A stretch of DNA of 64,000 nucleotides from Spirochaeta sp. UBA5339 (GCA_002408085.1 DHQL01000007.1:254259-318258); one strand, 5' to 3'; positions 16,914 to 25,352 are shown, numbered from the stretch's first letter. Notes: generated from the letters alone by a model not told the origin. A program made the numbers and translations.

Positions 16914-17492
16914 ATGGCTGTCTGCCTGGTTCTAGCCCATCCCGAGAGAAGTTCTCTCAGTTATCAGATTTTTCATGAACTGGCTTCGATTCTTGAAGCA
17001 GATAATGTCAGGGTCTTTCGTCAGGATCTATATGCTGACGGTTTTGATCCCGTAATGCCCCTGAATGAGATCAAACGGAGGATGTCCCTTGATCCTCTGG
17101 TCAGCCGCTACGGCAGAGAGCTGATCGAGAGTTCCGGGGTCGTTGTGATTCACCCCGACTGGTGGTCCTCACCTCCCGCTATTCTCAAGGGCTGGGTGGA
17201 CAGGGTGTTCCGCCCTGGAACCGCCTATGACGAGTTCCGTGATTTTTCCGGGGATGAAGCCGAATTCCTTCCCGGGCTGACCGGAAAGAGGGCTGCCGCC
17301 GTGGTCATCTCACACAAGGCAGCGGGGTCCGAGGCATTTCTGAATTTCTGGAGGAATTCTGTCTTCTCCTGGTGCGGGACTGAGAATTTTACCCTCCATC
17401 ATCTGGCGGATTCAAGGGATGCCGATGAGGGCAGAACGGGAGACTGGAAGAGGAATACCGTAAAAACACTGACCGAAGCCTTCAGGGAGTGA
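16914..17492 (+). CDS. NAD(P)H oxidoreductase, flavodoxin-like fold
   Basis: A 192-aa flavoprotein of the MdaB/KefF/YheR-type quinone reductase group. The N-terminal strand with LAHPERSSLSYQIF is the flavin-phosphate loop, VVIHPDWWSSPPAILKGWVDRVFRPGTAY is the family signature, and AAAVVISHKAAG follows. It is cytoplasmic and probably reduces quinones or acts on electrophiles. ATG 16914 has AGGAGAA 5 nt upstream. It is divergent from the suf operon over ~118 bp and could share its control region, which would fit an oxidative-stress link. Confidence 0.9.
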   Translation: MAVCLVLAHPERSSLSYQIFHELASILEADNVRVFRQDLYADGFDPVMPLNEIKRRMSLDPLVSRYGRELIESSGVVVIHPDWWSSPPAILKGWVDRVFRPGTAYDEFRDFSGDEAEFLPGLTGKRAAAVVISHKAAGSEAFLNFWRNSVFSWCGTENFTLHHLADSRDADEGRTGDWKRNTVKTLTEAFRE

Positions 17493-17506
17493 GACTCCCG
17501 GCGGGA

Positions 17507-18616
17507 TTACATGGTTAAAAGGGCTATGGAGTTATTCTGGTCGTCTTTCACGCAGTTTCTCCCCCCTGCCTTGGCATAGTAGAGGGCCTTGTCGGCCCGG
17601 ATGATGATCTCCTTCAATCCTGTCTCATCCTTCTCCATATGGGCTACCCCCAGACTGGCGGTGATTTTCAGATCAGGGTAGTCAGGAAAGTCCATGGCTT
17701 CGATCTTGCGTCTCAGTTCCTCTGCAATCCGCAGTGAGTCCCGGGGGCCGGTACCCTTGAGAAGAACAAGAAATTCCTCTCCCCCGTAGCGGCATACCTT
17801 ATCGGCGGAACGGAAGGCTTTTTTCAGAACCCCTCCCAGGGCTTCCAGGACACGGTCTCCCGCATCATGACCCCAGGAATCATTTACCGCCTTGAAGTGG
17901 TCCAGATCCAGCATGATAATGCTCAGATCCTTTTCATCCCTGCGCATCTCCCTGAAGTCCATCTCCCCTGTCTCATCAAGGAAGCGTCTGTTCTTAAGTC
18001 CGGTCAGGCTGTCAGTGCTTGCCAGAGTGCTCAGGTGGGAGTTGTCCTGACGGATAAAGGAGCTGTAAAATCTGATACTTATCATAAACTCCCCTGTGAA
18101 GACAAGCAGGTTCAGGCCGAAGAAGAACCTGCCGTATTCGGATGTCTCAATAACAGCTGACGGCAGTTTTCCGAATTCACAGATAAAGAAAAGAACTATG
18201 GCAGAAGCAGAGTAGATGTACTTGAGTGCTCCCTTCCGGGGGAAGAGCAGCCAGACAACGGCGGGAATAATCAGCAGATAGAAGTGAAATCCGTAGGATT
18301 GGGGAAACATGAAAAGAGTGGACAGTGAAGCATTGGATATATACAGAATCACAAGGGTGTCGGCGGTATAGCGGACTGCACCCCTTCTGCAGAGAAACCA
18401 CAGCAGCAAGTAGAGGGGGAGGTAAGCTCCGTAAAGGAGAATGGCGGCAGAAAGTCCGAAGAAGGCAAAGCAGGCAATATTCAGTACCGATATACCGGCA
18501 CAGAGAATCGAGATGAAGCAGACCAGAGCATGCCGCCTGGACCGTTCCAGAACTTCACTGCCGGAAGTATCGGGCAGATCATCGCTTTTCACACCTGAAT
18601 AATACCAGAGGAACAT
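17507..18616 (-). CDS. Membrane diguanylate cyclase (GGDEF)
   Basis: 369 aa. About six membrane helices fill residues ~30-195 (e.g. ALVCFISILCAGISVL; YLPLYLLLWFLC; FYLLIIPAVVWLLF), a sensor block not matched to a named family. A GGDEF domain follows (~205-365): LTGLKNRRFL, MLDLDHFKAVND, and the active-site YGGEEF. RxxD (RSAD) lies five residues before GGEEF, so the product-inhibition I-site is intact. It should make cyclic-di-GMP. It is convergent with the oxidoreductase gene, with 14 bp between stops. The ATG at 18616 has a weak ribosome-binding site. Confidence 0.93.
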   Translation of the reverse strand: MFLWYYSGVKSDDLPDTSGSEVLERSRRHALVCFISILCAGISVLNIACFAFFGLSAAILLYGAYLPLYLLLWFLCRRGAVRYTADTLVILYISNASLSTLFMFPQSYGFHFYLLIIPAVVWLLFPRKGALKYIYSASAIVLFFICEFGKLPSAVIETSEYGRFFFGLNLLVFTGEFMISIRFYSSFIRQDNSHLSTLASTDSLTGLKNRRFLDETGEMDFREMRRDEKDLSIIMLDLDHFKAVNDSWGHDAGDRVLEALGGVLKKAFRSADKVCRYGGEEFLVLLKGTGPRDSLRIAEELRRKIEAMDFPDYPDLKITASLGVAHMEKDETGLKEIIIRADKALYYAKAGGRNCVKDDQNNSIALLTM

Positions 18617-18702
18617 CGATTCTACAAGATAAGAGAGTATATGTTTATTTCTGCTGACCGCCGGTCCCCTATGGGCGGCCCGGATGGAATATCAGATTGA
18701 AT

Positions 18703-18731
18703 TTGTAACATAGTATGAAGTGTGGTAAATT
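18703..18731 (+). promoter_or_regulatory. Promoter placing a near-leaderless start
   Basis: TTGTAA (18703-18708), 17-bp spacer, TAAATT (18726-18731). The ATG of the lipoprotein gene is only 6 nt beyond the -10, and no Shine-Dalgarno is visible between them, so the transcript may be leaderless. Confidence 0.4.
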
Positions 18732-18737
18732 ATATAT

Positions 18738-19334
18738 ATGAAAGTTTTGATATACCTGTTGCTTCCAATTTTCCTGCTGGGAGCACTGACCGGCTGCAGG
18801 ACCTATGATGAGTCAGTCAGATGGTCTGATGAAGAGAGCCCTGTAACCCTTGAACTTGATGCTGTTGAGAGGGGAGTTGCCAGCATAACAATGACAAACA
18901 GCTCCGAATCTGACCAGTATATAAACATCCTGCCCCAGAGTTCGATTATAGGATACAGGAGATACCTCTCCGGCGCCACACAGCGGAATCTAAAACCCGG
19001 TCACCTGAGGGGCGAGTCCAGAATTGTACGCTCCTCCAGCGGCAGTCATATGGACAGCAGATCCTCACAGGATATCTACGGCAGCTTTACCCTCAGCCAC
19101 AACGGTTTTATTCTTCCCGCCGGTGAAACAAAGACAGTGGAACTGAGACTGGGGAACTGGGACCGGGCAACGGAGAATTTTATCTCCAGAGTCCATGTGA
19201 TGGTAACCGAAGGGGATCTGAAGACCCGGGTGGAGCTGCAGATTCCCGCAGAGTACTTCTTTGACAGTGCCGTGACCAGCTACGGCAGTTCGGGTCATGT
19301 GAATTTCAGCGGATCATTGAGATTCCGGCTCTAG
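18738..19334 (+). CDS. Hypothetical lipoprotein
   Basis: 198 aa. The signal peptide ends in the lipobox LTGC at residues ~17-20 (MKVLIYLLLPIFLLGALTGC), so it is probably a lipid-anchored periplasmic or surface protein. The mature part is beta-rich and Ser-rich, with segments such as ASITMTNSSESDQYINI and GETKTVELRLGNWDRA that resemble an immunoglobulin-like or MSP-type sandwich. I do not recognise the family. It stands alone, 96 bp before the thioesterase gene on the same strand, and may be leaderless. Confidence 0.8.
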   Translation: MKVLIYLLLPIFLLGALTGCRTYDESVRWSDEESPVTLELDAVERGVASITMTNSSESDQYINILPQSSIIGYRRYLSGATQRNLKPGHLRGESRIVRSSSGSHMDSRSSQDIYGSFTLSHNGFILPAGETKTVELRLGNWDRATENFISRVHVMVTEGDLKTRVELQIPAEYFFDSAVTSYGSSGHVNFSGSLRFRL

Positions 19335-19430
19335 ATGGTACAGAACTTCGAATATTAGTGATCCCTTGTTCCTGACCTCCCTTTAGTGGTATTACTGATA
19401 TATCCTATTCATAACTACCCGGGAGGTCTC

Positions 19431-20189
19431 ATGCATTACTCACAGACATTCAAGATAAGGAACAGCGAGTGCGATATGTCCCTTAAGCTCAGCCCTGCGG
19501 CTGTACTTGACTACTTTCAGGAGGCTGCCGGGCGGAACTGCATCCCCTACGGCGTGGCTGTTCCCGAGATTATTACAAAGTACGGCATGACCTGGGTTCT
19601 GTCGGGAATTACGGTTCATTTTGATTCCTACCCCTCCTGGCCCGAGGAGATTGTGGTGGATACCTGGCCCCGTAAACAGAAGGGCTTCAAGGCGTTCCGT
19701 GAGTTTCTGATCAAGGATACCGACGGAAAGGTTCTTGTCCGGGGCAGCAGCCTCTGGGCCCTGCTGGATGTAAAGACACGCAGACCCTGCAAGACCGACT
19801 TTGTGGCGGATCTTCTCCCCCAGGATCCCGCCGAGGCCCTGGAAAATCCTCCTCTGGGACGGGTCCCGAAGGCCGAGAGCTTCAACAGAGAGGATGTTAC
19901 CTTTCCAGTGACACAGTCTGATCTGGACTACAACAACCATGTAAACAATATCCGCTATCTGATCTGGCTGCTCTCCCATATGGACCACTCATGGACCAGG
20001 GAGAAGGAGATCAGCGAGCTGAATATCGCCTTTACCGGGGAGGCCAGGCTGGGTGACACGATCTGTCTCAAATCCTTTCTTCAGGAGGATGATGGGCTCC
20101 ACTCTTTTGTCCGGGAAGAGGACGGCCGGGAGGTCTGCCGTATGAGCACGGCCTGGAGAAAGGCCGCCGCCGGAGTTCAGCTGGCCTGA
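19431..20189 (+). CDS. Acyl-ACP thioesterase
   Basis: 252 aa, two hot-dog domains of the FatA/FatB-like bacterial acyl-ACP thioesterase family, which release free fatty acids from acyl-ACP. The N-terminal domain has DYFQEAAGRNCIPYG and VVDTWPRKQKGFKAFREF; the second domain has the catalytic-type segment DLDYNNHVNNIRY (Asn/His). I chose ATG 19431, which has GGGAGG 7 nt upstream and gives the normal family N-terminus; the reading frame extends 15 codons further upstream without a ribosome-binding site. The neighbour at 20228 is convergent. Confidence 0.93.
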   Translation: MHYSQTFKIRNSECDMSLKLSPAAVLDYFQEAAGRNCIPYGVAVPEIITKYGMTWVLSGITVHFDSYPSWPEEIVVDTWPRKQKGFKAFREFLIKDTDGKVLVRGSSLWALLDVKTRRPCKTDFVADLLPQDPAEALENPPLGRVPKAESFNREDVTFPVTQSDLDYNNHVNNIRYLIWLLSHMDHSWTREKEISELNIAFTGEARLGDTICLKSFLQEDDGLHSFVREEDGREVCRMSTAWRKAAAGVQLA

Positions 20190-20227
20190 TGGCCGCCGGC
20201 CTGACTGTTCGGACAGCGCCGGTGGGA

Positions 20228-22492
20228 CTAGATTCTTATCCCAAAGATAAAGTTGTAGAATCCCAGTACCTCTCCCCCTGAACCGAAGTCCACCGAGGGG
20301 CCTGTATGAAGGGACGAATCATTCCATCCGGGGACTTTGAAATCCATTGTGGCACCCCAGAAGATACCGATTCCCTTCATGGCAACAATGGCCCTCGCCG
20401 AGGGAACCGCAGTAAAACTGCTGCTGTCTTTCAGGTCTCTGTAGCTCTGTTTAAACCCCGCATCGATATCGAATTCCAGAAATCCGAAGGGGATACGGCT
20501 TCCGATATGGACTCCCCAGGCCATATTGTCGGGGTTCTCAAAGTAGCCGCTAAAGGTATTCCCCCAGTAGAACATGGTGTAGAGATGATTGGTTCCCGAC
20601 TGGAAGCTCAGATACATTCTGTAGTCGTCGCTGTACTCGTACCAGCCGCCGAAGTCCACCACTCCGTTCCGGGAGATGTTGATCAGCCCCACGGGAACGC
20701 CCCGCATCTCTTTTGCTACATTGATCAGTCCCACCTGCAGGCCGTTCATCGTCCCTGCTATATTGAGAGGCGCCGCCTGAACTCCCTTCATATAGCGGCT
20801 GTGATTGAAGAGTCCCGCCGCCTGAACTCCGTGAAGTTCTCCGGCAATATTGAATAGACCTGCTCCCTGTACCCCCCCTGAGGGCATTCCCGACATATTG
20901 AAGATTCCCGCTCCCTGGACTCCCTTGAGGGCTCCATCGGCCATATTGAATATACCCGCACCCTGGACGCCGAAAACCTCCCCGTCGGCCATGTTGAAGA
21001 TGCCGCTTCCCTGTACACCTTCGACTCTGCCTCCGGCCATATTGAAGATTCCCGAGCCCTGAATTCCCTGAACTGGTCCGTCTGTCATATTCAGAATTGC
21101 TCCCGCCTGGATACCCCGGAGATCTCCTTCAATCATATTGACCCCGTAGTAGGCCCACTGGATTCCATCCAGACTGCCCTCAACCTTGTTGAATCCCAGG
21201 CTCAGCTGAGCACCTACGGCATCTTTGCCGGTGACGTTCCAGATCGGGGCAATCTGGGCTCCCTCGAGTTTGGGGGCGTTGGTTCCGACAAGGCCTCCCT
21301 GGAAGCTGATCTTATCTCCCTCTGTCAGTTCGGGCATATTGATTCCCGGCCAGGGTGTGAACACCGCCATTCCCGGTCCGTAATCCTCTTCTTCCTCCTC
21401 CCTCTCGCCCCTGAAGCGGGTATATTCGGCGTTCAGGAAGCTGAAGTGGCTGCGGGTCAGGTAGAGCTGTGCATTCCTGTTCAGGCTGACCGACGCCGAT
21501 TGATACTCTCCATTGGAGCCGGCGGCCTGCCGGTTTTCTGACATTCTGATGGTGTACTCTCCGGCGGGAAGGGCAAGCTTCAGCAGATCTCCCGGGGGCT
21601 TTGAGAACTCCGCCACAAGACGGTCGGAACTGTTCCGCACAGAGAAGCGGCCTTCCAGTTCACCCGAGAGCTGCAGGGCTGAGGTCGGGACAGTCAGGTC
21701 CGTCAGAACCAGATCTCCCGTTCCCGTAAGCTGTATCTCATAGGCCGGGTGCTGGGGCCCGCCAATGGTGGACTCGGTCCGGGAGAGAGTCTCGTCAAAG
21801 GTGTGCTGATAGATCTCGTTCAGAGTGACCCGGCCGTCGCCGGTGGTGTCGGCGGCTCCCCTCAGACCCGAGATCAGGTAGTGGGTAAAGAAGGAGGCGG
21901 CGATGCTGTCGGACTCCTGGGAGAGCTCGCTGGCGGAGCTGGAGGTCAGAAAGGCGTGGCCCTCCATGGAGGAGGAGTCATCAATCAGGAAGGGGGAGCG
22001 CCTCTGTCCCCCCTTGAGACGGGTTATGGCCCCCGAGGAGCAGGAGTCGAGGATGGCGATAATCACATCGGCCCCGGCACTGCTCAGGGAGTCCCGGATC
22101 TCTCTGTAGGAGATCATCTCCTCCTTAAGCATGATGCCGCTCTCATCGGAGTGTCCTGAGTAGTAGAACATCACTTCCGTTCTGCGGGCAAAGTTCTGAA
22201 CACTGCTGATCCTATCACCGATCCGGGAGAGCTCTCTTTTGATCTCATAGGCCGTAGGATTCAGCAGCAGGACAGAATCGGAATCGGCAATACCGCCGAT
22301 GGCAGTCATAGTTTCGGCCATCTTTGCGGCATCGTCTCCTGCATAGAGAAGCCTCTGTCTTCCCGTGCCGCCGTCATTGGCTCCGATAAAGATTCCGAAG
22401 CGCTTAACTTCCATGGGGGCGGCAAAGGCCCTGAGGCTTAAAAGGATCAGCAGACCTGCAGCCAGGTATTTTTTTCTACTGGTCATTTCCAT
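20228..22492 (-). CDS. Secreted caspase-family protease with surface-repeat domain
   Basis: 754 aa. A signal peptide (residues 1-25, ending RAFAAP) is followed by a caspase/metacaspase-type C14 domain (~30-255). The catalytic dyad is His114 in YYSGHSDESG and Cys151 in ILDSCSSG. DTTGDGRVTLNE at 215-226 is an EF-hand-like calcium loop. A linker with a carbohydrate-binding or PEGA-like strand pattern leads to about twelve 14-17-residue repeats of the form GVQGAGIFNMADG, as in the Leptospira LA_2272-type surface-repeat proteins. The C-terminal ~150 residues (GWYEYSDDYRMYLSFQ onward) look like an outer-membrane beta sheet and end in IFGIRI. It overlaps the anti-sigma-like gene by 17 bp and is the last gene of the unit. 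Role unknown; regulated proteolysis at the cell surface is inference. Confidence 0.85.
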   Translation of the reverse strand: MEMTSRKKYLAAGLLILLSLRAFAAPMEVKRFGIFIGANDGGTGRQRLLYAGDDAAKMAETMTAIGGIADSDSVLLLNPTAYEIKRELSRIGDRISSVQNFARRTEVMFYYSGHSDESGIMLKEEMISYREIRDSLSSAGADVIIAILDSCSSGAITRLKGGQRRSPFLIDDSSSMEGHAFLTSSSASELSQESDSIAASFFTHYLISGLRGAADTTGDGRVTLNEIYQHTFDETLSRTESTIGGPQHPAYEIQLTGTGDLVLTDLTVPTSALQLSGELEGRFSVRNSSDRLVAEFSKPPGDLLKLALPAGEYTIRMSENRQAAGSNGEYQSASVSLNRNAQLYLTRSHFSFLNAEYTRFRGEREEEEEDYGPGMAVFTPWPGINMPELTEGDKISFQGGLVGTNAPKLEGAQIAPIWNVTGKDAVGAQLSLGFNKVEGSLDGIQWAYYGVNMIEGDLRGIQAGAILNMTDGPVQGIQGSGIFNMAGGRVEGVQGSGIFNMADGEVFGVQGAGIFNMADGALKGVQGAGIFNMSGMPSGGVQGAGLFNIAGELHGVQAAGLFNHSRYMKGVQAAPLNIAGTMNGLQVGLINVAKEMRGVPVGLINISRNGVVDFGGWYEYSDDYRMYLSFQSGTNHLYTMFYWGNTFSGYFENPDNMAWGVHIGSRIPFGFLEFDIDAGFKQSYRDLKDSSSFTAVPSARAIVAMKGIGIFWGATMDFKVPGWNDSSLHTGPSVDFGSGGEVLGFYNFIFGIRI
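20672..21217 (-). repeat. In-frame tandem repeats coding for GVQGxGIFNMA units
   Basis: About twelve imperfect 42-51-bp units coding for 14-17 residues each. The central five (20880-21070) are the most alike and the outer ones are worn. Consensus is G(V/I)Q-(G/A)-x-G-(I/L)-F-N-M-A-x-G. The period fits a stacked beta-turn structure. The repeats are coding, so copy-number change would alter protein length without a frameshift. Confidence 0.75.
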
Positions 22493-23282
22493 CCTTCCTT
22501 ATGGGAACGGCGTACTGCCTGAGCCGGGGGGTGCTGCGGGGTGTGCTCTTCTTATAGAGCTTCGGTATATCCAGTACCTGCTCCCCTGCTGCTGCGGCTT
22601 CTGAGGTAACATCCATCACCTCCTCTGCCGAGAAGGGGCGGTCTGCGGTGATAAGATAGAAGGTTTCGAATGCCGGAGCATCATCCAGTTCATAGGCGAA
22701 GGGCAGATACTGTTCTCCTCCACTCTGAAGCCGCCCTGCATTCTCCGTCTCCTCGGGGTAGTGGCGGGTTACCACTCCTCTGCCGTCAACCGAGAGAATC
22801 ATGCCGAACTCGGGTTCTCCGGTACGGTAGCTTATCTGAAGAAGGTCGTACTCCCGGGCAATGCTGCCGCTGTCCAGGGATTCGGTGCCGCTGCCGGAGG
22901 CCCGGTATACCTTCAATTGCGTTTCTGCGGCTCCCTTGAAGCGTGTCAGTTCAAGGCCGTTTCCAGCCGGCTCCCTGAGGGTCAGGGGCAGAATTACAGC
23001 CAGGGCCAGCACCGCCGCCGCTGCCGCGGGGAGCAGTATCCTGCTGCCGAATCTGCGGCCGAAGGGTATTTCATCACTCCCGTTGTCATTACTTTGCCGT
23101 TCATGTTTTGCCTTTATGGCCGCCGCCATATCGGCGGGTCTGTACTTCTCCAGTATCTCATCATCCGACTTCTCCAGATCCCTGAGGGCCTCTTTAAGCT
23201 TCTCTCCCGACTCCCGGGGAGTCCAGTTCCCGGGAAGCTCGTCAAGTTTGAAAAGTTCCAGTTTTATGTTGTTCTTTTTCAT
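22476..23282 (-). CDS. Membrane anti-sigma-like protein with exported sensor domain
   Basis: 268 aa. The N-terminal ~75 residues are charged and helical (GEKLKEALRDLEKSDDEILE), the region that would bind the sigma factor, although no zinc-type HxxxCxxC motif is present. One membrane helix is at ~82-102 (ILLPAAAAAVLALAVILPL). The exported part (residues ~105-268) has the order of a DUF4384-like domain (REYDLLQISYRTGE; GMILSVDGRGVVTRHYP; FETFYLITADRPF), a domain often found beside caspase-fold proteins. The gene overlaps the sigma-factor gene by 4 bp and the caspase gene by 17 bp. Anti-sigma function is inferred from position and topology. Confidence 0.75.
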   Translation of the reverse strand: MKKNNIKLELFKLDELPGNWTPRESGEKLKEALRDLEKSDDEILEKYRPADMAAAIKAKHERQSNDNGSDEIPFGRRFGSRILLPAAAAAVLALAVILPLTLREPAGNGLELTRFKGAAETQLKVYRASGSGTESLDSGSIAREYDLLQISYRTGEPEFGMILSVDGRGVVTRHYPEETENAGRLQSGGEQYLPFAYELDDAPAFETFYLITADRPFSAEEVMDVTSEAAAAGEQVLDIPKLYKKSTPRSTPRLRQYAVPIRKDGNDQ

Positions 23283-23758
23283 GCTTCCCTCCCTTCCATC
23301 GTAAAACCCGCTTCCCTGAGTTTTCTCAGCCGCCGCCGGACACCGGATACCGAAAGTGAGGACATTTCGGCTGTCTCTTCCAGGGTCAGTCCATCCATAT
23401 AGTGGAGTACTGCAATGGTTCTTGTTGATGCTTTCTGGCTGCTGAAGAGCTGATCCAGAAAGATCCGGTTTACTGCCCTCTCCTCAAGAACCTCGGCACT
23501 CATGATTCTGTCCAGTATCTCATTGCCCGAAGACATTCTCTTCTCTTTTCTGATTATGTTCAGGCAGTGGTTGGTTGCAATCGTATAGAGCAGACTCGAG
23601 GGGTAGCTGTTTTTCAGACTCTCCTGCCTGGCCATAACCTTTACAAATACATCCTGCATTGCATCCAGTGCAGATTCCTCATCCTTTAACAGTGTTCTGC
23701 ATCTGCGCAATACCATGGGGCCGTACCTGGTGTATAGTTCTTCGATGTTGAAAGCCAG
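23279..23758 (-). CDS. ECF sigma factor, probable CTG start
   Basis: About 159 aa, the usual length of an ECF sigma factor. Region 2 is ELYTRYGPMVLRRC and DAMQDVFVKVMARQ, followed by LYTIATNHCLNIIRKEKR. Region 4 is IAVLHYMDGLTLEETAEMSSLSVSGVRRRLRKLRE, a clear helix-turn-helix. The frame is open up to 23902, but that ATG would overlap the upstream gene by 121 bp and add non-sigma sequence. There is no ATG, GTG or TTG between the previous stop and region 2. A CTG at 23758, 9 nt after GGAGG, is therefore the likely start. It should direct RNA polymerase to its own operon and others. Confidence 0.85.
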   Translation of the reverse strand: MAFNIEELYTRYGPMVLRRCRTLLKDEESALDAMQDVFVKVMARQESLKNSYPSSLLYTIATNHCLNIIRKEKRMSSGNEILDRIMSAEVLEERAVNRIFLDQLFSSQKASTRTIAVLHYMDGLTLEETAEMSSLSVSGVRRRLRKLREAGFTMEGREA

Positions 23759-23781
23759 TCTGGTATCCCTCCGCTTTTCTC

Positions 23782-24381
23782 TTACTCGTAGTGATAGTGT
23801 TTGTCGCCGCAGCGACCCGTGGAATAACTTTTGCCGATAATCAGAGAAACCTGGACCCTCCCGGTACCGGCCATGTCGTAGTTCGTACCAGGAACCTGCC
23901 ACTCATCCATTCTATAGGACCAGCGCCCCCCGAAGTAGAGACCCTCGCGGAAAACAAGGTTCATGCCGGTTGAGACAAAGGGATAGATACTCATCTTAAG
24001 TCCTCCTCCGTCATTCAGATGGACGGTTCCCGCATTTCCGATTCCCCCTTCCAGATAGGGGTCTAAGAAGGATGTGCCCCCGAAGAGATGATACCGTATA
24101 AACAGCTGTCCCTGCCAGTCCATCAGTGAACGATCTTCCATGTCTCTGCGGAATCCGGCCATAAGGTCCATGCCGTATCCCATGTTCTGAGGGATGTATT
24201 CGGCTTCAAAACCGAAGAGATTGGAGTCTTCTTTGCGGGGGGGCGGGGAGCCGGAAGAGTCGGATTCAGGGAAATTTTTCTCCCAGGTGATCAGTCCTGC
24301 ACTGCGGTAGGTCTCTGTTGCATAAACTGGAAGGCTGATCAGGACCATTGCAGCGATCATAGCCGAACGTTTCTTATTCAT
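23782..24381 (-). CDS. Outer-membrane beta-barrel-like protein
   Basis: 199 aa with a signal peptide (MNKKRSAMIAAMVLISLPVYA). The mature part has repeating amphipathic strands bounded by aromatic residues (FGFEAEYIPQNMGYGMDLMAGF; WQGQLFIRYHLFGG; GMNLVFREGLYFGGRWSYRM; GRVQVSLIIGKSY), suggesting a small 8-strand barrel. I cannot name the family. It is the first gene of the sigma/anti-sigma/caspase unit, with its stop 23 bp before the sigma start, and could be a sensor or target of that system. ATG 24381 has AAGAGG upstream. Confidence 0.75.
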   Translation of the reverse strand: MNKKRSAMIAAMVLISLPVYATETYRSAGLITWEKNFPESDSSGSPPPRKEDSNLFGFEAEYIPQNMGYGMDLMAGFRRDMEDRSLMDWQGQLFIRYHLFGGTSFLDPYLEGGIGNAGTVHLNDGGGLKMSIYPFVSTGMNLVFREGLYFGGRWSYRMDEWQVPGTNYDMAGTGRVQVSLIIGKSYSTGRCGDKHYHYE

Positions 24382-24407
24382 CTCGGATACCTCTTTTTCC
24401 GGACAGA

Positions 24408-24420
24408 TTTAACTGTTAAA
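24408..24420 (-). promoter_or_regulatory. Palindrome before the sigma/caspase operon
   Basis: TTTAAC-T-GTTAAA, a perfect 13-bp palindrome 27 bp upstream of the first gene of the unit. It may be part of the promoter or a regulator site. I could not see a confident ECF-type -35/-10 pair here. Confidence 0.35.
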
Positions 24421-24530
24421 CAGAAAAGAGGGACTGAACTGTCACATTTTTTTTATTAAAATTTACGGGCCCTGGCAGATATAGATCAGCAGCAGGTTTG
24501 GTGCTCATGAAGAGCAGGTTCAAATGAGGA

Positions 24531-25352
24531 TCAGCAGAAAGAGAGGGCTTCCTTCCATGAGAGGGGCGGGCTGAAATGATATCCCTGGATCTGGGTACAC
24601 TGTTCGTCCTTAAGAACGTACAGCTGTTCCAGAGTCTCGACACCTTCGGCAACTGTCTCGATATCCAGTTTCCGGGACAGAGTGATTATTGAGTTGATTA
24701 TATGCCGGGAGCGGTTCTCCTTGAGCATTCTGTCCACAAAGAATTTGTCGATTTTTACACGGTCGAACTGGAGAGAGTAGAGATAACTCAGGGAGGAGTA
24801 GCCTGTTCCGTAATCGTCTATGGAGATTGAAAAACCTCTCTCTTTGAGCCTCCGGGTCAGCTGGGCCAGACCTTCAATCTCTTCAACCCTCATGGTTTCA
24901 GTTATCTCCAGGTCCAGGGAGGAGGGATCGGTGCCCAGTCTTTCAATAAGTTCCGTTATATCCTCAAAGAACCGGGGTTCGTTCATCTGACGGATCGAAA
25001 TATTCACACCAGTCCTGATTCCGGAAAATCCGCGGTCTCTGAGGGCATTGCTGAAGCGGCAGACTTCCTCCAGAACCCAGTGTCCGATGGGGATAATCAG
25101 GCCGTTTCTCTCGGTTATGGGGACAAATTCTGCAGGAGAAACCATCTCTCCGTTCTGCCGTTTCCAGCGGAGAAGGGCCTCAAAGCCGCTGACTCTACCG
25201 CTCTTCAGATCCATCTGGGGCTGGTAGACAAGATGGAATTCATTCCTGCCCAGAGCTCCTGAAAGCTCCTTCTTCAGGACTCTCTGTCTACTGTTATTCC
25301 GGCGAAGGAGTGAGATCTTTTTATGTTGTAAAAAGTTAGTTACCTGCATCAT
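24531..25352 (-). CDS. Stand-alone EAL cyclic-di-GMP phosphodiesterase
   Basis: 273 aa, almost entirely an EAL domain. Catalytic and metal motifs are complete: EALLRW, VNISIRQ, LEITETM, SIDDYGTGYSSLSYL, KIDKFFV, VAEGVET and the final QGYHFSPPL. It should hydrolyse cyclic-di-GMP to pGpG. The first ~25 residues are basic and have no sensor domain; the junction (KKELSGALGRNEFHLVYQPQ) looks like the linker that normally joins GGDEF to EAL, so the gene may derive from a longer protein. It stands alone on its strand. Confidence 0.93.
   Translation of the reverse strand: MMQVTNFLQHKKISLLRRNNSRQRVLKKELSGALGRNEFHLVYQPQMDLKSGRVSGFEALLRWKRQNGEMVSPAEFVPITERNGLIIPIGHWVLEEVCRFSNALRDRGFSGIRTGVNISIRQMNEPRFFEDITELIERLGTDPSSLDLEITETMRVEEIEGLAQLTRRLKERGFSISIDDYGTGYSSLSYLYSLQFDRVKIDKFFVDRMLKENRSRHIINSIITLSRKLDIETVAEGVETLEQLYVLKDEQCTQIQGYHFSPPLSWKEALSFC

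Noticed and set aside
20672..21217. Short tandem repeats considered as a CRISPR or satellite
   Set aside because: They stay in frame, lack spacers and encode a regular protein repeat.
23759..23902. Extended N-terminus of the sigma factor from ATG 23902
   Set aside because: It would overlap the upstream gene by over 100 bp and adds sequence unlike sigma region 2; the CTG with a good ribosome-binding site fits the family length.
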